From Clavaria fumosa (lineage: Eukaryota; Basidiomycota; Agaricomycetes; Agaricales; Clavariaceae): DNA of 64,000 bases. A program made the position numbers and the translations under genes. Under the pieces are notes generated by a model that did not search any database, was not told the DNA's origin, and saw only the letters and a list, made by a program, of their open reading frames with translations. The stretch lies in contig OX637797.1 of NCBI GenBank assembly GCA_951802425.1, positions 4,092,001 through 4,156,000 on the forward strand. The letters run 5' to 3'. Positions 10,367 to 22,310 of this stretch are shown piece by piece. Each line of letters opens with the position of its first letter. The first letter of the stretch is position 1.

Positions 10367-10863
10367 CATGTATTTACTGGTACTTTAGACTTGACATTGA
10401 TGCACTTTGGTTTAAGCTTGAGACTTCTAAGCCCTTGAGCTTCAAACCTATGTGATTGATAGGTCTTGTCTTGCTTGGTGACCTTGACAACACCAAGACA
10501 CACTCTGCTTCTTCTAAATCATTCTCTGTGCTCACATACACTCACACAGTTAAGTATTCCCTTTCTATTGTCTTGGTGCTAACTTTTGGAAACCCATAGG
10601 TTCAATTCCCAGTCAGCAAAGACATTGTCTTCACTGACACACCTCTTGACATTGTTGCAACCACTTGCAGCCTCCTCAACAACATCTTTTCTTTGCAAAT
10701 CATCTTTTTCCATTCTCACACTTTGTCTACCATTCATGCAACCTTCTGGGACTGGGTATTCTTGATTATACTCAACAGTTGTTTGACCTTAGTGAGTTAC
10801 ACTTACAGTCACCAAATCAATTGACTTTCAGCAATTGTTAATGAGACTGGATGAGCCCTAACA
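10367..10863 (+). repeat. Family B LTR remnant (3' part)
   Basis: Diverged match to 30955-31556: shared blocks include GGTTTAAGCTTGAG, ATTGATAGGTCTTGTCT, ACCAAGACACACTCT, CCTTCTGGGACTG and the terminal GCCCTAACA. The 5' part was cut off by the family A insertion at CATGT. It has lost almost all CpG compared with the intact LTR. Confidence 0.75.
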
Positions 10864-10990
10864 CCACCATGGTGTCACCAGCAGTAGTCTGACATGGCAT
10901 GGTGGGAGGGGCAGGGGTGCAGGCCAGTGGCTGGGCCAGGAAGGGGTGAGGGGCAAATGCTGGAGTATGGGGCAGTGCTGCAGGGGTGAA
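10864..10990. other. Short non-coding spacer
   Basis: G/T/A-rich, CpG-free DNA between the LTR remnant and the satellite. I see no gene in it. Confidence 0.4.
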
Positions 10991-12150
10991 ATGACAAGCA
11001 TCAGCTTGCACCAGATGTGCATCAGGCTGCACTGATGCAGGGTGATGCAAACCTGATGCAAGGTGATGCAGGGTGATGCAAACCTGATGCAAGGTGATGC
11101 ACATCTGATGCAAGGTAATGCACACCTGATGCAGGGTGATGCACACCTGATGCAGGGTGATGCACACCTGATGCAGGGTGATGCACACCTGATGCAGGGT
11201 GATGCACACCTGATGCAGGGTGATGCACATCTGATGCAGGGTGATGCACACCTGATGCAGGGTGATGCACACCTGATGCAGGGTGATGCACACCTGATGC
11301 AGGGTGATGCACATCAGGTGTGCATCAGGCATGCATCAGCTTGCAACAGGTGTGCATCAGGCTGCATCATGTGTGCATCAGGTATGCATCAGGCTGCATC
11401 ATGTTTGCATCAGGTATGCATCAGGTTGCACCAGATGTGCATCATGCTGCACTGATGCATGCCTGATGCACACCTGATGCAGGGTGATGCATACCTGATG
11501 CAAGGTGATGCACACCTGATGCAAGGTGATGTGCACCTGGTGCAAGCTGATGCATGCCTAATGCACACCTGATGCAAGGTGATGCACACCTGATGCAGGG
11601 TGATGCACATCAGGTGTGCATTAGGCATGCATCAGCTTGCACCAGGTGTGCATCAGGCTGCATCATGTGTGCATCAGGTATGCATCAGGCTGCATCATGT
11701 GTGCATCAGGTGTGCATCACCCTGCATCAGGTGTGCATCATGCTGCACTGATGCATGCCTGATGCACACCTGGTGCAAGCTGATGCACACCTGATGCAAG
11801 CTGATGCACATCAGGTGTGCATCAGGCATGCATCAGTTTGCACCAGGTGTGCATCAGGCATGCATCAGCCTGCACCAGATGTGCATCAGGCTGCATCATG
11901 TGTGCACCAGATGTGCATCAGGTTGCACCAGGTGTGCATCAGGTTGCACCAGATGTGCATCAGGCTGCACTGATGCAAGGTAATGCACACCTGATGCAAG
12001 GTGATGCACACCTGATGCAGGGTGATGCACACCTGATGCAAGGTGATGCACACCTGATGCAGGGTGATGCACACCTGATGCAAGGTGATGCAAGGTAATG
12101 CACACCTGATGCAGGGTGATGCACACTGATGCAGGGTGATGCAGGCCGAT
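10991..12150. repeat. 21-bp satellite with inverted blocks
   Basis: The basic unit is 21 bp, of the form GTGATGCACACCTGATGCAGG, repeated about 50 times with variants. Blocks run in alternating orientation (forward about 11030-11310, 11456-11600, 11756-11810, 11976-12150; reverse between). The segment beginning CTGCACTGATGCATGCCTGATGCACACC recurs at about 11448 and 11747, giving a higher-order period near 299 bp. Because 21 is a multiple of three, several frames stay open on both strands; these are not genes. Confidence 0.85.
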
Positions 12151-12202
12151 GCAAAAAAACGCAGGCATTTATTAAGTTGAGATGGGATAATATTGTCCAA
12201 TA

Positions 12203-14556
12203 TTGCCCCTCATACTGATGCTTGATTTTACACAGAGGGGCATTCGGAACCCCCAACAGACCTACACTAAAATTCTTTTTCGTGAGCGATTTGTGAAGGC
12301 TGTAATTCGTGATGACCTCCCATTCCGTTTTGGGGAAGGTAAGGGGGTAATTGACCTCTTCAAAATATTTGCCGAAAAGCCTGAACTCCCGTCACACCAC
12401 ACTGTCCGTCGCAATCTGGACATGTTGCACTCCTCCATCTCGACCTCAATCACAAGTGAGATCAAGGTGAGCTTCGCCAAGGGCTTGTGAATTCGTCTGA
12501 CTGGTTGACCATCCAGTCCTTGAAGTCAAAGGTTGGCATCGCAAGTGACATGTGGACAAGCAAGAACTCCGTTTATGCTTACAACGGTGTTGTTGGATTT
12601 TGGATCAACGATGACTGGTGTCTTGTGGAAACAGTGCTCGACCTGATTCACCTTGATGGTGATCACACAGGCACCGCAGTTGGCAAACTGATGTTTGAAT
12701 CGATGAAGAAACGTGGTGTAACAAAAAAGATATGTTTCTCCTTCTCAATTTTGTTCCTTTCACTCATGTTGTCATGTCCACTTAGCTGCCCATGGTCACG
12801 ATAATGCTTCGGTCAACAATGTCATCAATCAGGCCTTCTGTAAGCGTGTCTTGAAGGCCCACAGCCTCTGGCTCAGTGCCGATAATATCAGGATTGGATG
12901 CAGCCAACACAGTCTGCACATTTGTGTACAGTCAGTCCGCTTTGTTCATGCTTTAATCATTTCTAAAGGTGTGAATAGAGAAATATTTGCTGTACTCGAA
13001 GCTATGCCGCAGCCTGATAAAGAAGACTACTACCTAGCTGCTAAGGGGTTTCCCATCACATATGACCCCGCAGACGATCCTGCTGTGCAAGAACAAGAAG
13101 CAGAAGCGGCTGCACTCCAGTCTGGCAAGGCTCTTGACCCAGAGACACCGGAAAGCGATAGCGGCGATGAAACGAGTGACGATGAGCTTCCCCAAGACAG
13201 CAGCAATGAGGGTGATCAATCTGCACCAAAGGTGCGACGTAAGGGGCTTCAGGGACCATATTGCAAGGTGCTGTCTTTCTACCTCTTGCATTTTGTCATT
13301 TCTAATGCGTTTTAAAGCTCCACACTTTGCTCGTTTACATTTTGCACTCCAATCCTCGCCGAACACAAATGCTGAAATTCATCCAACAACTCTGCCCCAA
13401 TGACGTCAACCATCTTGTCCTTGTTAAGGCCATGAAGGTCCAGTGGAATACAGCATACTTCAAAATGGATCGGGCACTTAAGTTGAAACTGGTACACTGC
13501 CAACATATCTTTTGAACGCTTATCGCTGACATTCTTGCTAGGCTATCAACCACTGGATCGCGCAAATGGATGCAGGACGCACTGGTAAAAAGGCTACAGC
13601 TGCCAAGAGGAAGAAGCGGATGTACACACTCACCGAGAGCAACTGGGAAGTTCTTGAAAAATTCTGCGACTCACTTGAGGTACTTTGAGCATCATCAGCT
13701 AAATCTGTGTTGACTTGTATCCCATAGATTTTCTACAAAGTTTGTCTTGAGCTGTCGAAGGCAGACGAACCAACGCTGCCGAAAATACTTCCACTTTATA
13801 AACGTGTGGAGGAACAGCTTGTCTCCGTCATCAATTCAATGGATACAGATGCCGACCCCCATTTTGCTGATCTGAGAGCCGCATTTGAAGCTGTCTCGCA
13901 AAGTTGAGGATCTACATTAATAAGGCCCTCAAATCGGATTTCCCTTTGCTCGGCACAGGTGAGAACTCTCTTTCACATTTGTTGGCTGCTGAAATTCGTC
14001 CAGTTCTCCACCCCAGCTTTCGGCTGAAACACTTCGAGAACAAGAAGTACCTGGCCCAAATCCCTATTCAGGCCAAGGTACTTCTTGAGCACTTATACAC
14101 TCTCTATCATGAAGAACACGGCACTCCCCCAGTTGCGCAGCCTCGCCCCAAACACAAACCATCCATCTTCGCTGAGGTCATGGCAAGTGAGACCTCCGCA
14201 TTGTGTCTCACAACAGAACTCGATCGCTACTTCAGTGGCATTTTTCCGTACCAGGGCTCGAATTCTTTAATCTGGTGGAAGGTCAGCTCTTCCTTTTCTA
14301 TCTCAAACGAAACTGATCATCTCCCTAGGCCCACGAAATTGAATTCCCAATTCTTGGACACATTGCGCGTGATATTCTCTGCATTCCTGGGGTAAGTATT
14401 TCAGTAGAGCACCTATTTTCCAGTTGCAGGCAAACAATATCAGATGCTCGCTCATCCATGACAGCATCCACTGCTGCATTGACAGTCTGCACAAAAGAGT
14501 GGTTGAAGGAAGGGCGGGGAGATGACATTGAGTTTCTTAGGGATGTGCGTACTTGA
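12203..14556 (+). pseudogene. hAT transposase
   Basis: Fragments in order: a region with RERFVKAVIRDDLPFRFGEG and LPSHHTVRRNLD (12260-12430), the SDMWTSKNSVYAY block typical of hAT catalytic domains (about 12545), a stretch with HGHDNASVNN (about 12790), and the C-terminal dimerisation domain (PYQGSNSLIWWK at about 14245, then FPILGHIARDILCIPG and SVEHLFSSCRQTISDARSSM at 14340-14465). An intron of about 50 nt (14281-14330) joins the last two cleanly, and the tail is open to TGA at 14556. Elsewhere there are frameshifts and stops (for example TGA at 12488), and no N-terminal BED finger is visible. Confidence 0.82.
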
Positions 14557-14702
14557 TTAAGGTTATAATACAGTTACACATAGGTTATGTTGGAGTTAAA
14601 CTATGACTATGGTTATTATACACTTACCATAACCTCCCATAGGGTACAGTTATATTAAATATCTTGCGCTGAAATAATGTAACCATATATGGCCAGCCCT
14701 AG
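12203..14702 (+). mobile_element. hAT-superfamily DNA transposon, decayed
   Basis: Contains a broken hAT transposase (12203-14556). A plausible right terminal inverted repeat is the segment ending CCATATATGGCCAGCCCTAG at 14702. I could not find a matching left end, and the satellite may have replaced it. Confidence 0.6.
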
Positions 14703-14848
14703 ACAAGGCGGGCGAGTAAGGTGAATAACACACAGAGAATAATTGGTGGGGTTGGATGCAGGGTGACTGAGGGACTGGAAAAGGCATTAGATGTCGATAA
14801 GAAGAAAGACGTTGAATGATTTGCGTTCTTTGATGTAATTGGTCTATT
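14703..14848. other. Non-coding gap
   Basis: Nothing recognisable between the hAT right end and the 3' end of the phytase relic. Confidence 0.4.
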
Positions 14849-16600
14849 TCAAAACCATTTCTCAAAATCACCTTCTCCATTTCTCTGAGCATAAATCTGG
14901 CTCTTCACAAACGCGTCCAAATGACACACCCCGTCACTCCCAGCGCCACAGAACCCTAGCGGTTGCACCTGGTCATTCACTAATATCCTCACGCGCTCTT
15001 CACGCATCACGCTTCTGATCTTCGGCGACGCCACGGGACACACCACCTTCTCCACCACCATCCCCCCAGCGAACGGCACCATCTCCGACACGACCCACAT
15101 TTGGCCTGCTTGCGGCGGGTCCTGCTCAAACAGCCCCAGCGCCGCGAACACCGCGATCATCGCGTTGTCGTGCGAAAAGTCGGCGTATAGTGTCCGGTTT
15201 AGCGGAAATGTCTCCGGAGACGCGTCTAGCGTCCGGTTCGTCTGCGTCTCGTCCATCACAGCCTTCGGGTTTGTTCCTTTCTCTTCGATGTCAAATTTTA
15301 CATCACTATCATTTTACCGAAGTTATGGGCAACCGAACGAGCTGTTCGTGCGTCTCACGGGAGTCCTGTAGTATTTCTCGGCATCTCCTAGGAACTCGAG
15401 TGCTTCAAAATCCTCAATCGTAAATAGGTCGCAGAACGGACTGTGCGCCTCTTAGGCCAGTGTCTCGAAAAGACACAGGGTTAAAAGGCTGAAGACGTCA
15501 AGGTTCGTCAGATTGGCACCGGGTGCAGCTCTGTTCAGCTTCGCTGCCAGTGGGGGGCTATATATAGATTGCCACCAACAAGCTTCCTCATGCGCGCTGC
15601 CCATGTTGGGACACATGTTGTCGTCCAGCGTCGAGTTGCCCTGGTTACTGGAGGAAGGGAGCATGTCTAACCGTCGTGGTGTACTTACAGTTTCAGGCAA
15701 GGCTACGGACAATCCAAAGTCATAATTATCCTGGCTTGCGGAAATAAATCCTGGGATGCACAAGCTTTATTATTTGCGAGACGTAGGATGTTGAAATGAC
15801 AGTTTACCTGCTGTCCAATTCATGGCAGACATGACAACGTGCTCAGACTCACATGCTCGCACGAAAGGCAACTGTGTCTCATTGACTAGATGCCGATATC
15901 GCATGAACGCCTCCTCCCCCGCTTCGAACAACCTGGAAAGGGGAAACGATCCGGCAGACAAACAATCAGTCGACCATACTCAATGCTGCTCAAGCGATCA
16001 TCTGTACTCACTCTGCGGCACCGAAATGTAAAAGGGCATTGGTACCGAGACCATAGGTATACCGGCGGAGAAACTCATATCGCACGTCAGCGTAGTGACT
16101 GGCCGCCTTGAGCCTCGCGACCGCCGCTTGGAGCTCTGCACCCTTCTTCAATGTCGGGTATCGGGCACCGTGACGCTGGAGATAAACACGCGTAAATCAA
16201 ACAAGGAATGAAGCCCAGAGTATATGAGAGACAGACGTACGATATTGACCTATTTGAACAGTATTGCCACGAATCGACACATCAAGCAAGCGGGGCGACT
16301 GTAAAACTCACCGACCTGGACTACCTCACAAGGATGCGGGACGGGGGCGTAGCACGCAACGGGGTAGTAGGGAGACTGCTGTCCCCATAGCCGTTCTATG
16401 CGAGGACTAGCGGGCCGTTCCAGTGGAGGTACCACGGGTCCAGATGAGAGGAGCAGCGAGATTGTCCACAGGAGAGCGATGGTGACACAAAGGGCGAACC
16501 TGCCATGCTGTGCAGTGGCCCCTGCGGCCTTGGCAGCGAGCAATGGGTTCTGCTTTAACGATTGAGGTATCTCTTAAGCTGGACCAGTACGGCTTTCATC
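14849..16600 (-). pseudogene. Histidine acid phosphatase (phytase)
   Basis: Minus-strand exons read in order: N-terminus with a hydrophobic anchor (CVTIALLWTISLLLS) and QSPYYPVACYAPVP (about 16500-16305), catalytic LQRHGARYPT (about 16180-16160), FEAGEEAFMRY and NWTAG (15930-15800), LDDNMCPNMGS and APGANLT (15640-15510), and the C-terminus with ADFSHDN and VPFAGGMVVEK (15190-15040). Introns of 50-130 nt have GT-AG borders. The family releases phosphate from phytate outside the cell. A TAA at about 15453 interrupts the frame, and the stretch normally carrying YGQPLGPVQGVG is replaced by about 80 bp of non-coding sequence, so I call it a pseudogene. Confidence 0.82.
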
Positions 16601-17610
16601 ATTGCCACGTCTATCGTCTCCTAGATTTCTGGGTCCTCAACAACTTCCGGTTCTGCCACCTCGATTGATCCCAAGAGCAGTTGGGCGGTAGAGCAAAGCG
16701 ATGCTTGAAGTGTCGAAGGCCTGATCCGTTGTTTTGGGGCGTGTAGGACGGATCACCGGTGCTCCATCTGGTCCTTTGCCATCGACGATACGGTTTCCAT
16801 CGTCATCATCCCTAGCTGATAGAGATTGTCAACGGAGATGGACGTCCTCGTTGCTAACCGAGTCTGGGCGCTGGCGAAGGCTACGCGGGAGCTTTTGGAG
16901 GGGGTCAGTGGACAGGATCACATCCTTTTCCAGGTCGGTGCCATTTACCCTGTCCCTATTTCTCTCGATCGAGCTCATCATTCCACGTTCGCTTTTTGTG
17001 TTGAGTTTGAGAACATGTCTCCACAGCAAACACTTATACACGATGACTACAACTTCATGTTGCAGTTGGACGCCATGTGGATGCCACGAGACATACGTCG
17101 CCGCGCCAATGAACGGCGCAAAACTGACGCCTGCCCAGAACTCGCGCCCAATGCGGTTGATCTCCACGAGTGCGATCTTGGACATGTCTGCCCTTCTCCG
17201 AATCGTGTATATGTTGTCCTTGTTCGCCATCATCGGCGCGGTGACCGCGATGCGGAACTCGCGGTGCTGGCGGGGGTGCCGTGCCCCAGGAGTGTGATTC
17301 GAGAGTGGAGAGCCAGGAGTAGCAGATCATCTCGCAGGTCTTTCCACCTCGGACTGTTGGCACGACATGTCGAGCCAGTCGAGGAAGCGTGCGGCCGTCA
17401 CTCCCGTCGTCATTGCCTCCAGTTGAGGCAGTGGTGGGGGGTCGATGACCGTACTGCCGGCGCGTGGTTCGTGAGGTGGTGATGACGATGGTGGCGGCGG
17501 GCTAGAGATGTGAGAGTACGTTGACGAAGGGAGTGTTACTGTGGGACGAGGTTCACGTTCTCTTGAGTGTGGATGTCTAGGATCACAATCCCTGTGCCTG
17601 TGATCACGTC
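16601..17610 (-). other. Unresolved host-like region with minus-strand coding fragments
   Basis: A minus-strand frame through 17270-17030 reads HREFRIAVTAP...DNIYTIRRRADMSKIALVEINRIG and FIGAATYVSWHPHGV. This looks like real protein, broken up by probable introns. I do not recognise the family. A further piece at about 17440-17370 (LEAMTTGVTAARFLDWLDMS) may belong to the same gene. The opposite strand is open by chance because the DNA is GC-rich. Confidence 0.35.
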
Positions 17611-17614
17611 TGCT

Positions 17615-17722
17615 TGCGGACAGTGGCTCCCAATGCCGCGATCGCCGCAATCATCGCGTTGTGATGTGAAAAGTCAGCGTACAATGTCCGGTTTAGCGGA
17701 AATGTCTCCGGAGATCAAGATA
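17615..17722 (-). pseudogene. Second phytase fragment
   Basis: About 100 bp nearly identical to 15110-15225 of the phytase relic. The minus strand reads PETFPLNRTLYADFSHHN then AMIAAIAALG. The catalytic HD of the family has become HH here. It ends exactly where the triplet repeat begins. Confidence 0.72.
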
Positions 17723-17727
17723 ATGGA

Positions 17728-18630
17728 TTGACTTTCTATGGCACATGTCGTGCTCGTCGCCGCGGCTGCTGCTTGTTGCCGCCGCTGATACTCGTTGCCG
17801 CTGCCACTGCTCGTCACCCCGGCCGCTGCTGCATGTTGCCGCCGCTGTTGCTCGTCGCCGTTGCCACTGTTGCTTTTGCTGCGCCGCCGCCGCCGCTTGT
17901 CACCGCCGCTGTTGCTCGTCGCCACCGCTGTTGCTCGTCACCGCCGCCATTGTTTGTCGCCGCCGCTGCTGCTTTTGCCGCCGCCGCCGCTGCTTGTCGC
18001 CGCTGTTGTTGCTCGTCGCCGCCGCTCATCACCGCCGCCGCTGTTGCTTTTGCTGCAGCCGCCGCTGTTGCTCATCGCCGCCGCCGTTGCTGTTACTCGC
18101 CGCCGCCGCCACTGCTCATCACCGCCGCTGCTGCTTGTCGCCGCTGTTGTTGCTCGTCGCCGCCACCAGCGCTCGTCGCCACCGCCGCTGTTGCTTTTGC
18201 TGCCGCTCGTCGCCGCCACTGCCGCTGCTCGTCGCCGCCGCTGCTCATCGCCGCCGCCGCTTGTCGCCGCCACTGTTACTCGTTGCCGCCGCCACCGCCC
18301 GTCACCCTGGCCGCTGTTGCTTTTGTCCCCGGCGCCACTGTTGCTTTTGATGCTGCTGCTCGTCGCCGCCGCTGCTGCTGCTCGTCGCCGCCGGCGCTGC
18401 TGCTCGTCGCCGGCGCTGCTGCTGCTCGTCGCTGCCGGCGCTGCTTGTTGCCGCCGCTGTTGCTCTGCTGTTGCTGCTGTCGCCGTCAGCGCCGCTGCTG
18501 TTGCCGCTGTTGCTTTGCCACCGCTGTTACCCCTGCCGCTGTCGCCGCTGTTGCCACTGCCACTGCCTTTGCCGTTGTCGCTGCTACTGTTGCTGCACCA
18601 TTGTTGCTCTTGCCGATGCGCTGGTGAGGA
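17728..18630. repeat. GC-rich triplet repeat, about 0.9 kb
   Basis: Dominated by GCC, GCT and CTC/CGT triplets with a loose compound unit such as TTGCTCGTCGCCGCCGCTG. All three frames on both strands stay open for long distances (alanine/arginine/serine or glycine/glutamine/alanine homopolymers), a by-product of the triplet period. In contrast to most of the window it is rich in CpG. Confidence 0.8.
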
Positions 18631-18639
18631 GTAGTGTTG

Positions 18640-19610
18640 CCACAGTCCGGTTCAGGCAGGGGGCAGGAGGCGAGAGGCTGAGGCAGGGGAGGGGGAGGTG
18701 CAAAAAAAGCGGGCAGAGGGGGCAGGCAGAGGGGGAGGAGGCAGACAGGAGGTGAGCAGGAGGCAGGAGGCAGAGGAGGCCGACGTACTTGGTCCGTGAT
18801 CCAGCCATATCCCGACGTGAGGTCCGCGCATTTCTGGTAGGCCACCCCGACGGCCGTGCTCGCGAGGAGGGTACCACTAACAGCGAGCGCATCCGCGCCC
18901 CAGCCCCAGGGGGCGGACGGCGCAGGCGACGGTGACAGCGTGGGCGCGGTGAAGACACGCAGCCCCCACGCAGCGGCGTGTGCACGCCCCCGACCCGAAA
19001 ATGCGCCCAGCACCCCCGCCACCGCGTCGCATATCCAAGCACTGGTACGCTGAACGCGAGCTTGTTCGCCAGCTCCTGCAACCGCACTTGCAGCTGGACG
19101 CGGCTCGTAGAACCTGGCGGAGACGAACAGATGGGGGTGGGAGAAATACAATCAGCAGCCACCTGACCAGGGGAGGCGCTTACTAGGAACTGAAAGAGGG
19201 GCGTGTGGAAATTGGGATCTAGGAGAGTGTGATGCATCTGGATAAAGCTGCCTATCTAAGACCCAAAGGGAATCCCTCCATATGCTCAGGAGGTTACTCA
19301 CGTTGATATGAATCACACGGCGGACAAATAGAAATAGATGTCTTGTCCACTGACCTGTCTCACCTTGCTCTGTTTGTATCGACTGGTTTACATAAGCGAA
19401 CACACCGTGACGTCTTTCAGTCGATGAGAGCCAGAAAGGTTCCCGGAGGGCGCCGGATTCGGCGACGACCACTAGTGGCTACGGACGTGTGAGAAAAAAG
19501 GACCTAAAAAAGTTGGATGGGCGGCCAAGCGACGTGACACAAGATGTGATCACACAAACAAACGACAACAGACTCGTAGCTTCGTTGTCCCGGCTGGGAT
19601 GCCTCAGATG
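18640..19610 (-). other. Unresolved host-like region
   Basis: Minus-strand frames give SRVQLQVRLQELANKLAFSV, VLGYATRWRG, and in another frame STAVGVAYQKCADLTSGYG then WITDQ, all suggestive of a membrane-associated protein with introns. CT-rich sequence lies at 18690-18780. I cannot name the family or define exons, and the opposite-strand open frames look like shadows. Confidence 0.3.
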
Positions 19611-19674
19611 AATTTAAATTACTCCCTTCCACTTCGTTGTCCACCAAGCAAGGGTCTTCGGAACGTCATTCTCC

Positions 19675-22310
19675 ATGTCCCTCCGAACCCAGTCTCCGCT
19701 CGTTGTTGTATCGACCGCCATTCCCCAGGATAAGGGCAAGGAGGAGGCCGAATTCTTCACCATTTGGTGTCTCGTCGCTGGGGATTCAAGGGCATTCAAA
19801 GTCACACCGCCTGTCAATGCCGATGTTGCGGACTTGAAGAAACTCATCAAGGAGGAGAAGAAGCCCGCATTCGACCATCTCACGGCTGACTCCCTCGATC
19901 TCTGGAAGGTATGTGGTCGATAAGATCGGCTTAAACGTCAACGCTAATGCCGTCTTGGTCCTACTGTCCTGGTACTCCTGAAGGTGAGTTATCAGTTTCA
20001 TGTCATTACCACCAACTCTCACTCATATCGTCTTGGTAGCTCAAAACCCCCTTAAACCTCACCAATCAGACCAAGGATACCCTTAGTCGCGTCAAGGTCG
20101 AAGATGGTGACGAAGAGTTGAAGGATTGGAACCCCATCTCGCATTATTGGCCGCAGCTTCCTCCTGCGACGCATCTCCACGTCATCGTGAAGCTACCATA
20201 CGCAGAAACTGGTAGCGGCAGTCGAAACCAGCTACCCACGGGTAAGTGCGGTGGTTGTGTGGTATGAGCAAAGCTGACGATATCATCTCGTGCACATCAT
20301 TTTCCCTTCCACTCGCCACTTCACCGTTCGTTGGTGGCGTTGCATTTTCGTATCATTCCTTTCTCTCCGCACATCATTCTTGCCACATTATTGTGACTGA
20401 TCCCATCATCGCGTGCTATCTGCAAATCTCGTCATCACGTCTTGTCCATGTCGTTCTTGTGATGGCATCGTGTCTTGTTTGCCAACTCATTTGTTGAATT
20501 ATCTTCTCCAGTAACAAATGAGTTGTATGCTGCATGCTGGAACAACTCTTTGGACAACGTATTTCTTGACGAATCTGACGACTCGAGGAAGCTCTTCAAG
20601 TATGTACCCAAGGCACAGATTGAGCGGCTGCGACTCCCTCATTTAGGCTATTGTGAAGACGCTCTGCTTGTTCGTGAAGAATACACTATTGGTTATCAGA
20701 CACTATCGTCCCGTTCGCTGCAATCCAAATCCAATAGAGGTGGTGGAGTTGTTGTCATCGGGCAACCGGGTATTGGTATGTGGTCACCCCCGTCTATTAC
20801 CGGTCACTCACTGAGATTGGGGCGCCAAAGGCAAGACATCCTTCCTTTTTTACATCCTGCTTCGTCGTTTGAGCGAAAGGCTACCCACCGCTTTACAAAC
20901 CAACGATGACTGGTTTTTCCTCTTCACAAAGGACGGCGCTACGGTGCATAGTACTGAGGCGCGCAATTACCAACTTCTCCCTCCCGGTACCTGGGCACTT
21001 GCGGATTCCAATGCGTCGATTGGAAAACCATGTGGCGCGTTTTTACACTCCCAAATGAATGTTTGGGTTTTGCAGACGACCTCTCCGTTAAAAGCCCGAT
21101 GGTATGAATGGAGTAAGCAACGTAGCGCGACCAAATATATAATGGACTGGTTCCCACAGAATGAGTTGGGTGTACTTGGGTTAGTCCATAATATTTTAGT
21201 ATGTCTATTTGGCTGAAATTGCCCGTCAGCAAGATACTTGGGCTAAATATTGATAGCCTGTTGTCATATCACAGAATCTGGGGTCCTTCTGCCCGTATTT
21301 GCCTCAAGCTTGCCCGAAACATCGTGACAGCTCCTGATCTTGACAATTCAGCAACAATCGCCGCGCAAGGTTTCGTCGGGAATCCAATGGGCATGGCTGC
21401 CTTGCTTGCAGAACTTGATGCTACTAAGGTATCACATGTTCTTTTTGCTTTGCGACCACAAGCACACGACCGCAGGGATATCGCTACCGCTGAAATTCCA
21501 ACCGACCACCTTCATGGATTTGTTGTCCGTGCCGCCGCCCAACTGGATAAAGTTCATCAAACTGAATTCTTTTCCAAAATAAGCGGCCACCCGTGGTTCA
21601 AAGGCTCCGCGGGCTACGTGTACGAGAAGTTTGTGCACGCGCGGTTACTTTCTGGATCGTCTCACCAAGCTCTCCAAGCCGTATCTGCGAAGTCTCGCAC
21701 TAAGCTCATCATTCCCATATGCGATAATATGATTCCCCTTGGTGGTCTGTCCGGTCTCAAGACGGCAAACAAATATCCATTGCCCTTCTATTGGCGCCCA
21801 GTCTCACAATCCTTTCCATCCATTGACTCTCTCATTTGCACACAATCAAAGATCCTTTTCATTCAGTCAACCCTTTCTCTGAAACACAATGAAATTCCGG
21901 ATGGTGTACGCCTTATCCTGCTTCACTTACCTGTGGGATTCCGAGATTCTCGCGAATTGTGCCTTGTGTTCATCACCAATACGGAGGAGAATGCTGAAAC
22001 ACTACGGAAGCAAAAGTTTGACGGGGTTGAGAGAGTCAATGTCTACTCTTGTGTCTTCAGAATTGGCGAGTCGGTTTTAACTGCTCAGGAGAGAGCCATT
22101 CTATTGGCAAGTGGGCAATTATGCAAATTTTTCATTGCTTACTGAGACAACACTCAGAACAAGGATGGCAAATTGGTAAAGGGCAGGCGCAAGCGGGCAC
22201 CTGTCGACAATGACCTGTCTGCGGCATCTACTAGTAAAGGGAAGGCTCTAGACCGTGGCTCTGACGCAAAGAAACGGAAACGCAAAGCTCGTGGACCTGA
22301 CAAGTTGTGA
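19675..22310 (+). CDS. Crinkler-like (CRN) protein, multi-exon
   Basis: Exons that join in phase: 19675-19908, 20040-20241, 20512-20775, 20831-21179, 21275 to about 22109, then a short last exon ending at TGA 22308-22310. The N-terminus has the CRN ubiquitin-like header (WCLVAGD, ADLKKLIKEEKKPAFDH, LDLWK, then HLHVIVKLP). A P-loop NTPase follows, with Walker A GQPGIGKT split by the 20776-20830 intron. The C-terminal part has GYVYEKFVHARLL, SIDSLI and ILFIQSTLS, resembling the PD-(D/E)XK-like ends of other CRN proteins. A lysine/arginine-rich tail could be a nuclear signal. In free-living fungi such genes are thought to act within the cell or between individuals; their role is uncertain. The last intron is very short, so that exon is least sure. 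Confidence 0.78.

Noticed and set aside
11022..11455. Long open frames of repeats such as MQGDAHL and HPASGVH
   Set aside because: The 21-bp satellite is a multiple of three, so frames stay open on both strands. No start context, no non-repeat part.
10991..12150. CRISPR array
   Set aside because: Repeats are contiguous and variable without unique spacers, and the genome is eukaryotic.
17745..18634. Alanine/arginine-rich ORFs of 200-300 residues on both strands
   Set aside because: Product of the GC-rich triplet repeat; no frame is favoured.
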